This document shows, piece by piece, positions 9,017 to 19,378 of a stretch of 64,000 bases of DNA. The translations under genes and the position numbers were made by a program. Positions within the stretch are counted from its first letter, which is position 1. Every line of letters starts with the position of its first letter. The notes below the pieces were generated by a model. That model was not told where the DNA came from and ran no database searches. It saw only the letters and a program-made list of their open reading frames with translations. This stretch comes from Methanobrevibacter woesei (GTDB taxonomy: Archaea > Methanobacteriota > Methanobacteria > Methanobacteriales > Methanobacteriaceae): the NCBI RefSeq assembly GCF_003111605.1, contig NZ_MZGU01000004.1, forward strand, positions 248,001-312,000, in the 5' to 3' direction.

Positions 9017-10255
9017 ATGGCTAAGAAATTTAATACAATAGATGATTTTAATATTGAAGATAAAACTGTGCTAGTTAGAATTGATATTAATTCTCCTGTT
9101 GATCCAAGTTCAGGTATAATTTTAGATGATACAAGGTTATTGTTACATGCAGAAACTGTTAAAGAGTTATCTAAAAAAGGAGCTAAAGTTGTTATTTTAG
9201 CACATCAAAGTCGTCCTGGTAAAAAGGACTTCACAACTTTATCTCAACATGCAGATGCTTTATCAAAAATCTTAAAAATTAAAGTAAAATATATTGATTC
9301 TATTTTTTCAACTTCTGCAAAAGAAGCAATTAAAAATTTAAAATCTGGAGAAATACTCCTACTTGAAAATGTAAGGTTCTTTTCAGAGGAATCTTTATCA
9401 AGAACACCTCAAGAACAGTCTGAAACAGTTCTTGTTCGTGAACTTTCTCCATTAGTTGATTACTTTATAAATGACGCATTTGCAGCAGCTCACAGATCAC
9501 AAACTTCTTTAGTTGGTTTCACTGTAAACACTCCATCAGCGGCAGGACGTGTTATGGAAGAGGAATTAACTGTTATTCAGGATGCTCTTGATAATGTTCA
9601 GCACCCTTGTGTATTCTTACTTGGTGGAATGAAACCGGATGATTCTATTGAAGTAATGGAAAATGTGTTAGCTAATGGAACTGCAGATACTGTTTTAACT
9701 ACTGGTATTGTAGCTAACATATTTTTATGGGCTGCAGATGTGGATATTAAAGATATTAATAGGAATTTTATTGACAGCAGAGGATATAAATCAATGGTTC
9801 CTAAGGCCAAAGAGTTATTAGATGAATTCGGCGACAAAATTGTATATCCAAGTGATGTAGCTATTGAAAATGATGGAAAAAGGGAAGATGTTTCAATAGA
9901 TGAGATTCCTGAAAACTCCATTTTTGATATTGGTATAAAATCAATTGGTGAATATGCTAAAATAATAAGGGACGCTAAAACAATATTTGCTAATGGTCCT
10001 GCAGGCGTATTTGAAAATCCTGATTTTGCAATGGGTACTGAAGACTTAATTAATGCAATTGCTAACTCCAATGGATTTTCTGTTATTGGTGGAGGACATA
10101 TTGCAGCAGCAACCACTGCTTTAGGATGTGCTAATCAGATGGATCATGTAAGTAGTGGTGGTGGAGCATGTATCAGTATGCTTGCCGGTAAAAAATTAGC
10201 TGCTGTAGAAGCACTTATTGAATCTGCAAAAAAAGATTTAGATAAAAATATTTAA
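9017..10255 (+). CDS. pgk: Phosphoglycerate kinase
   Basis: 412 residues from ATG 9017 (in-frame TTGs at 9002 and 9005 are less likely; the ribosome binding site is weak). The N-terminal half has VLVRIDINSPVDP near residue 16, the HQSRPG loop near residue 61 and the ENVRFFSEE segment. The C-terminal nucleotide domain has FANGPAGVFE near residue 320 and VIGGGHIAAA near residue 356. It makes or uses 1,3-bisphosphoglycerate. Its stop overlaps the convergent thiE stop by four bases. Confidence 0.95.
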   Translation: MAKKFNTIDDFNIEDKTVLVRIDINSPVDPSSGIILDDTRLLLHAETVKELSKKGAKVVILAHQSRPGKKDFTTLSQHADALSKILKIKVKYIDSIFSTSAKEAIKNLKSGEILLLENVRFFSEESLSRTPQEQSETVLVRELSPLVDYFINDAFAAAHRSQTSLVGFTVNTPSAAGRVMEEELTVIQDALDNVQHPCVFLLGGMKPDDSIEVMENVLANGTADTVLTTGIVANIFLWAADVDIKDINRNFIDSRGYKSMVPKAKELLDEFGDKIVYPSDVAIENDGKREDVSIDEIPENSIFDIGIKSIGEYAKIIRDAKTIFANGPAGVFENPDFAMGTEDLINAIANSNGFSVIGGGHIAAATTALGCANQMDHVSSGGGACISMLAGKKLAAVEALIESAKKDLDKNI

Positions 10256-10887
10256 TTTTTATCTATTTTTTCATTATATATTTTTAAAAGATTTTCACTA
10301 GCTATTTTAGGGTCTTTGGAATTCATTATTGCACTTACAACTGATATTCCAGCTATTCCAGTGCCTGCAAGTTCATTTGCGTTTTCTAATGTAATTCCTC
10401 CAATAGCTACTGTTGGTATGTTAATAGAACCTGTAACTTCTTTTAAGTCATCTTTTGTAATTGAAGGAGCATCATCTTTGGTTGCAGTTGGAAATACTGC
10501 TCCTGTTCCAATATAATCTGCACCATCTTTTTCTGCTTTTCTTGCCTCTTCAACTGTTGATGCAGATACTCCCAAAATCATTTCATCACCAATTAATGAG
10601 CGTGCAACATCAGCAGGCATATCTGTTTGTCCAATGTGCACTCCCTCTGATTTAATAGCTAATGCAACATCGATTCTATCATTTACAATTAAAGGAACAT
10701 TATATTTTGAAGTTATTTCTTTTACTTTTAGTGCTAAATTATAAAAGTCAAGAGTTTCCCCTTCTTTTTCTCTTATTTGAACAACAGTTGTTCCACCTTT
10801 AATTGCTTCTTCTATAATTTCTAAAAATTCGTCGTCTGTTTTATTTCTTTTATCTGTTACAAGATAGAGGGATAAGTCTAGTTTCAT
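10252..10887 (-). CDS. thiE: Thiamine-phosphate synthase
   Basis: 211-residue TIM-barrel enzyme joining the hydroxymethylpyrimidine and thiazole halves of thiamine. Visible: LYLVTDKR at the start, VVQIREKEG near residue 36, the phosphate site HIGQTDMPA near residue 98, and VAIGGI near residue 170. The start overlaps the thiM stop by four bases (ATGA arrangement), so thiM and thiE are one minus-strand unit. Thiamine diphosphate is the cofactor of the Kor enzyme encoded upstream. Confidence 0.95.
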   Translation of the reverse strand: MKLDLSLYLVTDKRNKTDDEFLEIIEEAIKGGTTVVQIREKEGETLDFYNLALKVKEITSKYNVPLIVNDRIDVALAIKSEGVHIGQTDMPADVARSLIGDEMILGVSASTVEEARKAEKDGADYIGTGAVFPTATKDDAPSITKDDLKEVTGSINIPTVAIGGITLENANELAGTGIAGISVVSAIMNSKDPKIASENLLKIYNEKIDKN

Positions 10888-11750
10888 AATATCTCAATTT
10901 TTGATTCGTTAATTAAACTTTCAACATTTGTTTTATAGAGGTAATCAATAAGGAAAGTTCTAAAGGATCCGGTTCCCAAATTATTTTCATCTACTTGTTC
11001 TCTTGCTTTTTCACCCGCTAAACTCATTGCAATACTTGCTAAAATACTTCCTTCAAATGGGTCATTTACTGCAACGCAGCTTCCAACAATTGAAGTTAAC
11101 ATACAGCCGCTTCCAGTAATTAATGGCATCATTTCATCGCCATTGTCAAGAACAATAGTTGTTTCACCATTGGAAATAATATCTAAAGGTCCACTAGCTA
11201 TTACGACTGTATCAAGTTTTTTTGCAAGTTCCTTAACAAGATTTCCATTTATTTCTAAATTATCTCTGCTGATTATATCGTCTTCACTAACATCAACACC
11301 TTTTGCAGCACTTTCGGTGTTTAGAAGTCCAATTATATTAGCTATTGCTTTTATTTCAGAGATATTTCCTCTAATAGCAGTTATATTGTTATTTTCAACA
11401 AGGTATTTTATTGTGTTATTTCTTAATTGACTAATTCCTGCACCCACTGGATCAAGTACAATTGGGGTGTTGGTTTTAGTTGCATGAGCAGCACTTACAT
11501 TCATTGCTTTAATCTGTTCCTTACTTAGTTTACCTATGTTTATTACAAGCACATCAGCTATTTCTACAACTTCCTCCATTTCTTCTTCATCTTCTGCCAT
11601 TATAGGAGAACCTCCAATAGCTAATACTGCATTTGCACAATCATTAATAGTTACTGAATTGGTTATACAATGTGTTAAAGGATTATTTTCTCTTACATTT
11701 TCTAAAGAGTTTTTTAAATTCTCTTTTATATCTTCTACATTATTTATCAT
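10884..11750 (-). CDS. thiM: Hydroxyethylthiazole kinase
   Basis: 288 residues of the ThiM ribokinase-like family, phosphorylating hydroxyethylthiazole for salvage. Features: NPLTHCITNSV near residue 22, the PIVLDPVGAG motif near residue 98, and the anion-hole and ATP region LITGSGCMLTS near residue 210. No Shine-Dalgarno sequence is seen before the ATG, and a TATA box lies about 25-30 bases upstream, so the mRNA is probably leaderless. No TPP riboswitch is recognisable upstream. Confidence 0.93.
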   Translation of the reverse strand: MINNVEDIKENLKNSLENVRENNPLTHCITNSVTINDCANAVLAIGGSPIMAEDEEEMEEVVEIADVLVINIGKLSKEQIKAMNVSAAHATKTNTPIVLDPVGAGISQLRNNTIKYLVENNNITAIRGNISEIKAIANIIGLLNTESAAKGVDVSEDDIISRDNLEINGNLVKELAKKLDTVVIASGPLDIISNGETTIVLDNGDEMMPLITGSGCMLTSIVGSCVAVNDPFEGSILASIAMSLAGEKAREQVDENNLGTGSFRTFLIDYLYKTNVESLINESKIEIL

Positions 11751-11772
11751 GATTATTCATTATGTTTGGTGT

Positions 11773-11780
11773 TATATAAA
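11773..11780 (-). promoter_or_regulatory. TATA box of thiM-thiE, placed for a leaderless transcript
   Basis: TTTATATA on the minus strand begins 30 bases before the thiM ATG at 11750. Archaeal transcription starts about 25-31 bases from the first T of this box, i.e. at or next to the ATG. Confidence 0.5.
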
Positions 11781-11940
11781 TTTTTCTTTACAATTAATTT
11801 TCTATTTATATATGTTTCATTCATTTTTTCTATGCTTTAAATAAATTTTATCAGATAGTTGTTGTTTTTAGATGGTTCTTTTTTTAATTTTGTTCATATT
11901 GGCTCTGTTTCTTTAAACATAGTAAACTATTTAAATAACT

Positions 11941-11950
11941 TTATATAAAA
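11941..11950 (+). promoter_or_regulatory. TATA box of tRNA-Thr
   Basis: The sequence TTATATAAAA, inside CTTTATATAAAA, lies about 32 bases upstream of the mature tRNA start. This is the expected spacing for transcription starting close to the tRNA 5' end. Confidence 0.55.
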
Positions 11951-11972
11951 TTTATATTGTTCGATATATGGT

Positions 11973-12046
<74 letters not shown>

Positions 12047-12093
12047 TTAAAAATTTAAGTATATTTTTTCAATTTATTTACTTAGATTTTTGA

Positions 12094-12115
12094 TTTTTCA
12101 TGAATTAATGAAAAA
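12094..12115. repeat. Inverted repeat next to the tRNA-Pro promoter
   Basis: TTTTTCAT (12094-12101) and ATGAAAAA (12108-12115) are perfect 8-base arms around a 6-base loop. The right arm ends one base before the TATA box at 12117. It could terminate the tRNA-Thr transcript or bind a regulator. Confidence 0.35.
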
Positions 12116-12116
12116 C

Positions 12117-12126
12117 TTTATATATT
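12117..12126 (+). promoter_or_regulatory. TATA box of the tRNA-Pro/tRNA-Tyr unit
   Basis: TTTATATATT lies about 61 bases upstream of tRNA-Pro and implies a short 5' leader trimmed by RNase P. tRNA-Tyr is only four bases behind tRNA-Pro and has no promoter of its own. Confidence 0.5.
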
Positions 12127-12177
12127 ACTTCCTACAAACTAATAAAAGTATGATGTAATGTATGTCATATATTGTAT

Positions 12178-12252
<75 letters not shown>

Positions 12253-12256
12253 TTGT

Positions 12257-12330
<74 letters not shown>

Positions 12331-12405
12331 TTTGATTTCATATGTTGTAATGGTTTTTATTCATGTTATATGAAAATATTAAAAAAATGCTATTTTGTCG
12401 AAACC

Positions 12406-12413
12406 TTTATATA
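12406..12413 (+). promoter_or_regulatory. BRE and TATA box upstream of tRNA-Asp
   Basis: CGAAACC followed by TTTATATA is a near-consensus BRE/TATA pair, about 73 bases upstream of tRNA-Asp. It probably drives tRNA-Asp and tRNA-Lys, and perhaps rpoH, which begins 52 bases after tRNA-Lys. Confidence 0.5.
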
Positions 12414-12485
12414 CTATGAAATTCAATAAGTTATACTATATGCATGTTTAATAATGTTCGATTAAACATGTTGCATTGAATATTT

Positions 12486-12557
12486 GCCCTGGTGGTGTAG
12501 GGGCTATCATGTGGGCCTGTCGAGCCCGCGACTCGGGTTCAAATCCCGGCCAGGGCG
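12486..12557 (+). tRNA. tRNA-Asp (anticodon GTC)
   Basis: GCCCTGG pairs with CCAGGGC, the anticodon stem GGGC/GCCC flanks loop CTGTCGA, and the T loop is GGTTCAAATCC. Discriminator G, no encoded CCA. Confidence 0.94.
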
Positions 12558-12592
12558 TTTCAAATATTTAATGGTAGTAATTTGTATCATGT

Positions 12593-12666
<74 letters not shown>

Positions 12667-12717
12667 CTTCTAATTTTATATTTTAATATTTTAACTTTTC
12701 TAGCTGGAGGAAAAAAT

Positions 12718-12951
12718 TTGAAAATTGATATTTTAGAACATATGCTTGTTCCTAAGCATGAAATCATGTCTGATTCTGAAATAGAAGATGAACTTAGCGA
12801 TGCTGATTTTGTTAAAGAAAATCTTCCCAAAATTAAAATCGAGGATCCTGTTGTTAAACATATCGATGCTAAAGTAGGGGATGTTTTAAGAATTACTCGT
12901 GACAGTCCTACTGCAGGTGAATTTATAACCTATAGGATTGTTGATGGTTAA
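12718..12951 (+). CDS. rpoH: RNA polymerase subunit H (RPB5-like)
   Basis: 77 residues, normal for the archaeal subunit that equals the C-terminal part of eukaryotic Rpb5. Visible family features are ILEHMLVPKHEIMS at the start, IKIEDPVVKHI in the middle, and GDVLRITRDSPTAGEFITYRIV at the end, given here only in part as GDVLRITRDSPTAG. The start is TTG, supported by CTGGAGG (12704-12710) eight bases upstream; an in-frame extension reads through the tRNA genes and is not real. It heads the rpoH-B2-B1-A1-A2 block. Confidence 0.93.
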   Translation: MKIDILEHMLVPKHEIMSDSEIEDELSDADFVKENLPKIKIEDPVVKHIDAKVGDVLRITRDSPTAGEFITYRIVDG

Positions 12952-13084
12952 AAATGGTTTATTTAATATAATTTTAGAGAAGAAGTGTTAAATTTAAATT
13001 AGTATTTAATTTCTGTGTTTTTTGTTTTTATTATTAGAAATTCAATATAATAAATTTGAACTTGATTTGAGAGGAATTATCTAA

Positions 13085-13126
13085 ATGGAGATAGTTATGA
13101 GTAAATTAAGAATAATAATCAAATGA
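13085..13126 (+). other. Possible short leader ORF before rpoB2
   Basis: ATG 13085 opens a 13-codon frame ending in TGA, with a second in-frame ATG at 13097 that has GGAG at a good distance upstream. The peptide (MEIVMSKLRIIIK) is basic and hydrophobic. It lies in the 273-base gap between rpoH and rpoB2. It may be chance. Confidence 0.25.
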
Positions 13127-13224
13127 ATTATTAATAAGAATTTTAATTAGTTTTTTCTAATCTTATTAGTTTATTTTTGTTTAGTTATTTATTTTTAAGA
13201 ACGTTTGGTATCTGGAGGAAGTCA

Positions 13225-14778
13225 ATGAAAAATAATAACTGGGAGTTAGTTAACGCATTTTTTGATGAGCATGATTTAGGTGATCATCATATAAAATCAT
13301 ACAACGATTTTGTTAATAATAGAATTCAAAAAATTATCAACAATATCTATGATAATGAACCGTTAACTTTAGAAAATGGAAAATATACTGTGAAATTTGG
13401 TAAAGTTTCTATTAAAAAACCATTTACTAAAGAAGCAGATGGTTCAAAAAGTGAAATCTTTCCAACTGAAGCAAGACTTAGGAACTTAAATTATTCTGCT
13501 CACATGTACCTTGAAATGGCCTTAAATGAGGAAGGTGAAGAGGAAAACGAGTTAGAAGAAGTTTATATTGGTGAATTGCCAGTAATGCTTAAATCTGACA
13601 TTTGTCATTTAAATGGTCTTTCTGAAGAAGAATTAATTGAATGTGGTGAAGACCCTCAAGATTTAGGAGGTTACTTCATTGTAAATGGTTCTGAAAGAGC
13701 TGTTGTTACAATGGAAGAAATCGCACCAAATAAAATAATTCTTGAACGTATTGGTGAAGTTGAAGAAAGAAGAGCAAAAGCTATTGTTACTTCTATTAAT
13801 AGTGGTTTCAGAGCTAGGATTTCATTAGAATATAAAAAACCTCGTAAAAGTGGTGTTTTCTTAAGAATCTCTTTCCCTTATGTTCCTGGAGAACTTCCAC
13901 TTGTAATTTTACTTAGGGCATTAGGTCTTGCAACTGATGAAGAAATTATTACTGCAATTTCTGATGATTTCAACTTCCAAATGATTATTGCAGATGATAT
14001 TCAAGTATCTGAATCTTCTCTAAAATTAGATCAAAAAGAAATGGAAGGCATGGATAAAGAAGAAAGAAGAGAATACCTTCAAAGAGCAGCTATTAAATAC
14101 ATTGGTAATCGTGTAGCTAAAGGAATGCAAGAAGATTACAGAATAAAACGTGCTGAAGATGTAATCAATCGTTACTTATTACCTCACATGGGTCTTGAAT
14201 CTGAAAGACGTGCAGATAAAGCTATTTACTTAGCTGAAATGACTGAAATGTTGCTTCAAGTTATTCATGAACAAAGAGAACCTCATGATAAGGACCACTA
14301 CACTAACAAAAGACTTAGAGTTTCTGGAGATTTAATGGAAGACTTATTCAGAGTTGCTTTCACCAGTTTAACCAGAGATATGAGTTACCAACTTGAAAGA
14401 AGTATTTCTCGTGGAAAAGAACTTTCCATTAAACAAGCAGTACGTAGTGATGTTTTAACTGAAAATATTAAACATGCTATTGCAACTGGTAATTGGGTTG
14501 GTGGAAGAGCTGGTGTAAGTCAGCTATTAGACAGAACTAGTTATATGGGTACTCTTTCTCACCTTAGACGTGTAGTATCACCTTTAACCAGAAGTCAACC
14601 TCACTTTGAAGCTAGGGATTTGCACCCAACACAATTTGGTAAAATTTGTCCAAACGAAACCCCAGAGGGTCCTAATTGTGGATTGGTAAAGAACTTAGCT
14701 CTTATGTGTAATATATCTGAAGGTTCTGATGAACAAGAAATTAAAGATGTTATTGAAAAAATGGGAGTTTTAAATTAG
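13225..14778 (+). CDS. rpoB2: RNA polymerase subunit B'' (N-terminal half of the beta subunit)
   Basis: 517 residues equal to the N-terminal half of Rpb2, ending in the lobe/fork region ([26 protein letters not shown], seen here as [17 protein letters not shown] near residue 490). The beta gene is split in two in Methanobacteriales and many other methanogens. ATG 13225 is chosen over an upstream frame because CTGGAGG (13212-13218) precedes it. Fork-loop residues that bind rifampicin in bacteria lie in this half. The B' gene begins 19 bases after its stop. Confidence 0.95.
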   Translation: MKNNNWELVNAFFDEHDLGDHHIKSYNDFVNNRIQKIINNIYDNEPLTLENGKYTVKFGKVSIKKPFTKEADGSKSEIFPTEARLRNLNYSAHMYLEMALNEEGEEENELEEVYIGELPVMLKSDICHLNGLSEEELIECGEDPQDLGGYFIVNGSERAVVTMEEIAPNKIILERIGEVEERRAKAIVTSINSGFRARISLEYKKPRKSGVFLRISFPYVPGELPLVILLRALGLATDEEIITAISDDFNFQMIIADDIQVSESSLKLDQKEMEGMDKEERREYLQRAAIKYIGNRVAKGMQEDYRIKRAEDVINRYLLPHMGLESERRADKAIYLAEMTEMLLQVIHEQREPHDKDHYTNKRLRVSGDLMEDLFRVAFTSLTRDMSYQLERSISRGKELSIKQAVRSDVLTENIKHAIATGNWVGGRAGVSQLLDRTSYMGTLSHLRRVVSPLTRSQPHFEARDLHPTQFGKICPNETPEGPNCGLVKNLALMCNISEGSDEQEIKDVIEKMGVLN

Positions 14779-14797
14779 GTTTCAAGGAGGGAAAAAT

Positions 14798-16618
14798 TTG
14801 GATAATACTCAAAGTGCTAAAATTTATATTAATGGTGAACTTTTAGGTTCTTGTGATGATCCTGTTTCTTTCACTAATGAAATGAGAGAAAAAAGGAGAA
14901 ATGGTGAAGTATCTCATGAAATGAACATTACTTACTATGAAGAAAATAATGAGATTTATATATTCAACGATTCTGGAAGAGCTAGAAGACCTTTAATCAT
15001 TGTTGATGATGGTGTTCCTCGTCTTAAAGATGAACATTTAAATAAAATTTCTAAAGGTTCAATGAAATGGTCTGATTTAATTGAAAATGGTATTATTGAA
15101 TACTTAGATGCTGAAGAAGAAGAAAACTCTTACATTGCAATGGGATTAAATGATTTAAATGAAGATCACACTCATTTAGAAATTGACCCAGCTACTATGT
15201 TAGGAATCTGTGCAGGAATTATTCCATTTTCAGATCATAACTCCTCTCCAAGGAACACTATGGAAGCAGGTATGACAAAACAAGCTTTAGGATTATATGT
15301 ATCCAACTATGCTTTACGTACTGATACAAGGGCACATTTATTACACCATCCTCAAACTCCTATTGTTAAAACACGTATTATTGATGCAACTAATTATGAT
15401 AAAAGACCATCCGGTCAAAATTTTGTGGTTGCTTTAATGTCTTATGAAGGGTACAATATGGAGGACGCAATGGTTATTAACAAAGGTTCTCTTGAAAGAG
15501 GTTTAGCAAGATCCTCTTTCTTTAGAGCATATGACACTGCTGAAAAAAGATACCCTGGTGGACAAGAAGATAAATTTGAAGTTCCTGATAAAAATGTTAA
15601 AGGATACCGTTCAGAAGAAGCTTACAGACACTTAGATGATGATGGTGTTGTAAACCCTGAATCATATGTTGAATCTGGAGATGTATTAATTGGTAAGACT
15701 TCCCCTCCAAGATTCTTAGAGGAAATCGATGAGTTTGGTACTGTAGCTGAAAAAAGAAGGGAAACTTCAGTTACTGTAAGACATGGTGAAAAAGGTATTG
15801 TTGATGCAGTTCTTTTAACTGAAACTGTTGAAGGAAGCAGATTAGCTAAAATCAGAGTAAGAGACACTAGGCAACCTGAATTTGGTGATAAATTTGCATC
15901 AAGACACGGTCAGAAAGGGGTTTTAGGTCTTATTTTATCTCCTGAAGATGTTCCTTTCACTGAAGATGGTGTTGTACCAGATTTAATTGTTAATCCTCAC
16001 GCGATTCCATCTAGGATGTCTGTTGGACAGGTATTGGAAATGGTTGCAGGTAAAGCTGGTTGTCTTGAAGGAGAACGTGTTGATGGTACTCCATTCAACC
16101 CTGAACTTGAAACAATTATTAAAGAACAACTTCGTGAACATGGTTTTGAATCTGCAGGTTGTGAATCTTTATACAATGGTGTAACTGGTGAAAGAATTGA
16201 AGCTGAAATCTTTATTGGAGTAGCATATTACCAAAAATTACACCACATGACAACTGATAAAGTATATGCTCGTTCAAGAGGTCCTGTACAAGTGCTTACA
16301 CGTCAACCTACTGAAGGTAGAGCTCGTGAAGGTGGTTTAAGGTTTGGAGAAATGGAAAGAGATTGTCTTATTGCACATGGTGCTGCTTTAACCTTAAAAG
16401 AAAGACTTTTAGATGAGTCAGATAAATATGAAGCTATTGTTTGTGAAAATTGTGGTATGTTAGCAGTTTATGATAAAAATAAAAATAAAAAATACTGCCC
16501 TATCTGTGGTGAAGTAGAAACATATCCTATTGAAATTTCATATGCATTTAAATTATTATTAGATGAGCTTAAGAGTTTATGTATTTTCCCTAAATTAGTT
16601 TTAGGAGACAAAGCATAG
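14798..16618 (+). CDS. rpoB1: RNA polymerase subunit B' (C-terminal half of the beta subunit)
   Basis: 606 residues with the C-terminal Rpb2 domains: the hybrid-binding region ([17 protein letters not shown] near residue 215), [13 protein letters not shown] near residue 365, the C-terminal clamp [15 protein letters not shown] near residue 515, and a zinc site CENCG...CPICG near residues 548-568. TTG start behind AAGGAGGG. The A' gene follows after 18 bases. Confidence 0.96.
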   Translation: MDNTQSAKIYINGELLGSCDDPVSFTNEMREKRRNGEVSHEMNITYYEENNEIYIFNDSGRARRPLIIVDDGVPRLKDEHLNKISKGSMKWSDLIENGIIEYLDAEEEENSYIAMGLNDLNEDHTHLEIDPATMLGICAGIIPFSDHNSSPRNTMEAGMTKQALGLYVSNYALRTDTRAHLLHHPQTPIVKTRIIDATNYDKRPSGQNFVVALMSYEGYNMEDAMVINKGSLERGLARSSFFRAYDTAEKRYPGGQEDKFEVPDKNVKGYRSEEAYRHLDDDGVVNPESYVESGDVLIGKTSPPRFLEEIDEFGTVAEKRRETSVTVRHGEKGIVDAVLLTETVEGSRLAKIRVRDTRQPEFGDKFASRHGQKGVLGLILSPEDVPFTEDGVVPDLIVNPHAIPSRMSVGQVLEMVAGKAGCLEGERVDGTPFNPELETIIKEQLREHGFESAGCESLYNGVTGERIEAEIFIGVAYYQKLHHMTTDKVYARSRGPVQVLTRQPTEGRAREGGLRFGEMERDCLIAHGAALTLKERLLDESDKYEAIVCENCGMLAVYDKNKNKKYCPICGEVETYPIEISYAFKLLLDELKSLCIFPKLVLGDKA

Positions 16619-16636
16619 TTTTAAGGAGGTAATCTT

Positions 16637-19366
16637 TTGAAGGGTTTTATTAAAAAAATTGAACAAATTAATTTCGGACTTATGTCTCCTGAAGATATTC
16701 GTGAAATGTCTGTTGTCAAAATTGAAACTCCAGATACCTACGATGAAGATGGATATCCAATTGAAAACGGTTTAATGGATCCTCATCTTGGTGTTATTGA
16801 CCCAAGTTTAAAATGTAGGACTTGTGGTTACCGTGGAGGAGAATGTCAAGGACACTTTGGTAGTATTGAGCTTGCAAGACCTGTTATCCATGTTGGTTTT
16901 GGTGATGTAATTCACAAAATTTTACGTTCAACTTGTAATGATTGTGGTCGTGCACTTTTAACAGATTCTGAAATTTTTGAGTACACTCGTAAAATTGAAG
17001 AAGCACAAGAAAATGGTGAAAGTTTAAACATTTTATTAAAAGAAATTTATGAAGTTGCTCGTAGAGAACAATGTCCTCATTGTGGTGAAGAACAAGAGGA
17101 AATTAGATTAGATAAACCTATTTCTATTGTTCAAGGTGACTACAAATTAACAGCTAGTGAAGTTAGGGAAAGACTTGAAAGAATCACTGATGAGGATGCT
17201 TTTGTTTTAGGTGTAAATCCTGAAGTTGCAAGACCTGAATGGTTAGTCTTAACTGTGTTACCTGTTCCTCCTGTAACTGTAAGACCTTCCATTACTTTAG
17301 ATACTGGTGAAAGATCTGAAGATGATTTAACACATAAACTTGTAGATATTTTAAGAATTAATCAAAGATTAATTGAAAATATGGAAGCAGGAGCTCCACA
17401 ATTAATCGTTGAAGATTTATGGGAATTATTACAATATCACGTAACCACTTACTTTGATAATGAGGCTTCTGGTGTTCCTCCAGCAAGACATAGATCTGGA
17501 AGACCTCTTAAAACCTTAGCTCAAAGGCTTAAAGGAAAAGAAGGTAGGTTTAGAAGTAACCTTTCTGGTAAACGTGTTAACTTCTCTGCTCGTACTGTAA
17601 TTTCACCAGATCCAAACATTAGTATTAATGAAGTTGGTGTTCCTGAAATGATTGCAAAAGAAGTTACTGTACCTTCTTATGTAAATGAATGGAACATTGA
17701 TGAAATGAGAAAACACATTGAAAATGGTCCTAATGTTCACCCTGGTGCTAATTATGTTATTAGAACCGATGGTAGAAGGATGAGAGTTGCTGATGAAACT
17801 AAAGAATTAATTCTTGAAAAATTAGAACCTGGTTTCATTGTTGAAAGACATCTTAAAGATGGGGATATGGTTCTCTTTAACCGTCAACCTTCACTTCACA
17901 GAATGTCTATGATGGCTCACGAAGTCAGAGTTTTACCTTACAAAACTTTCAGACTTAACCTTTGTGTATGTCCTCCTTACAATGCGGATTTCGATGGAGA
18001 CGAAATGAACATGCACGTTTTCCAAACAGATGAATCTAGAGCAGAAGCTAAATCTTTAATGCGTGTACAAGAACACATTTTATCTCCTCGTTTCGGTGGA
18101 CCAATTATTGGTGCAATTCACGACCACATTTCAGGAGCATATATGTTAACCAGAACTGGTTCCACTTTTACAGAAGAACAAGCATTCCAAATTATCCGTA
18201 AATCACATTTACCTATACCTGAATTTGTTAAAGCAAGTTCTGCTAAAGTTAAAGGAATGGGTTCTGATTGGATTTTATCTAAAGAGGAAGATCCTAAAAC
18301 ACAAAAAACTGTTGAAATCTTTATTAATGAAGATTATAAGAAAAAAGGTGATGAATGGACTGGTAAAGAATTATTCAGTTTATTATTACCTAATGACTTA
18401 AATCTTAATTATAAAGCTGAAATCTGTAGAAACTGTGATAACTGTATGGCAGAAGAATGTGAATATGATGCTTATGTAATTATTCATAATGGTTGTCTTT
18501 TACATGGTGCTATTGATGAAAAAGCATACGGTTCTTTCTCAGGTAAAATCTTAGATAAAATAATGAAAGAATATGGTGCTAGTAGAGCTAAAGAATTCCT
18601 TGACAGATCCACTGACTTAGCTATTTGTGGAATTATGAAAACTGGAATTACTACAAGTACTAATGATGAAGAAATTCCTGATGAAGCTCAAGAAAGAATT
18701 GCTGTTCATTTATCTAATGCTGAAGCTGAAGTAGATAAATTAGTTGCAGCTTATGATGAAGGAATTCTTGAAGCATTGCCTGGTAGAAGTCTTAAAGAAA
18801 CTTTAGAGATGAAAATCATGCAAGTGTTAGGGGAAGCAAGGGATAAATCAGGGGATATTGCAGAAGATTATCTCCATATGAAAGGTGTGCTTCCAAACTA
18901 CTCTGTAATTATGGCTCGTACTGGTGCAAGGGCATCTATGTTAAACCTTACTCAGATTACTGCTTGTGTAGGACAACAATCTGTTCGTGGTGGCCGTATC
19001 CATAGGGGTTACATTGATAGGACCTTACCTCACTTTAGAAAAGAGGAATTAGGGGCAAAAGCAAAAGGTTTTGTTCATTCCAGTTATAAAAGAGGATTAG
19101 ATCCTATTGAATTCTTCTTCCACGCTATGGGGGGAAGAGAAGGACTTGTAGATACAGCTATTCGTACTGCACAATCTGGATATATGCAAAGAAGACTCGT
19201 AAATGCACTTCAAGATTTACAAGTTAAACCATCTGGACTTGTTACAGATAATCAAGGTAAAGTTATTCAAACCATGTTTGGTGAAGATGGAGTAGATCCT
19301 GCTAAAAGTGACTTTGGTAAAGCAGCTGATTTAGATAAAATTATTGACGAAATGAGGATAAAATAA
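16637..19366 (+). CDS. rpoA1: RNA polymerase subunit A' (N-terminal part of the largest subunit)
   Basis: 909 residues. The active-site loop NADFDGDEMNMH near residue 450 holds the three aspartates for catalytic Mg. An N-terminal zinc site CRTCGYRGGECQGH lies near residue 60, with a second CNDCG...CPHCG pair near residues 103-152. RHSGRPLKTLAQRLKGKEGR near residue 288 belongs to the lid and switch region. The C-terminal bridge-helix and funnel segment is the PIEFFFHAMGGREGLVDTA stretch. Start TTG 16637 behind AAGGAGGT. The chain continues in A''. Confidence 0.96.
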   Translation: MKGFIKKIEQINFGLMSPEDIREMSVVKIETPDTYDEDGYPIENGLMDPHLGVIDPSLKCRTCGYRGGECQGHFGSIELARPVIHVGFGDVIHKILRSTCNDCGRALLTDSEIFEYTRKIEEAQENGESLNILLKEIYEVARREQCPHCGEEQEEIRLDKPISIVQGDYKLTASEVRERLERITDEDAFVLGVNPEVARPEWLVLTVLPVPPVTVRPSITLDTGERSEDDLTHKLVDILRINQRLIENMEAGAPQLIVEDLWELLQYHVTTYFDNEASGVPPARHRSGRPLKTLAQRLKGKEGRFRSNLSGKRVNFSARTVISPDPNISINEVGVPEMIAKEVTVPSYVNEWNIDEMRKHIENGPNVHPGANYVIRTDGRRMRVADETKELILEKLEPGFIVERHLKDGDMVLFNRQPSLHRMSMMAHEVRVLPYKTFRLNLCVCPPYNADFDGDEMNMHVFQTDESRAEAKSLMRVQEHILSPRFGGPIIGAIHDHISGAYMLTRTGSTFTEEQAFQIIRKSHLPIPEFVKASSAKVKGMGSDWILSKEEDPKTQKTVEIFINEDYKKKGDEWTGKELFSLLLPNDLNLNYKAEICRNCDNCMAEECEYDAYVIIHNGCLLHGAIDEKAYGSFSGKILDKIMKEYGASRAKEFLDRSTDLAICGIMKTGITTSTNDEEIPDEAQERIAVHLSNAEAEVDKLVAAYDEGILEALPGRSLKETLEMKIMQVLGEARDKSGDIAEDYLHMKGVLPNYSVIMARTGARASMLNLTQITACVGQQSVRGGRIHRGYIDRTLPHFRKEELGAKAKGFVHSSYKRGLDPIEFFFHAMGGREGLVDTAIRTAQSGYMQRRLVNALQDLQVKPSGLVTDNQGKVIQTMFGEDGVDPAKSDFGKAADLDKIIDEMRIK

Positions 19367-19378
19367 GGGGGTTGTAAC

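Noticed and set aside
9598-10116. 172-codon open frame on the minus strand inside pgk
   Set aside because: Antisense shadow of a conserved enzyme; serine, isoleucine and proline rich composition of the type seen in many such shadows here, with no ribosome binding site.
11751-11972. Possible TPP riboswitch upstream of thiM
   Set aside because: The conserved thi-box sequences (CTGAGA and ACCTGA types) are absent on the minus strand and the transcript appears leaderless.
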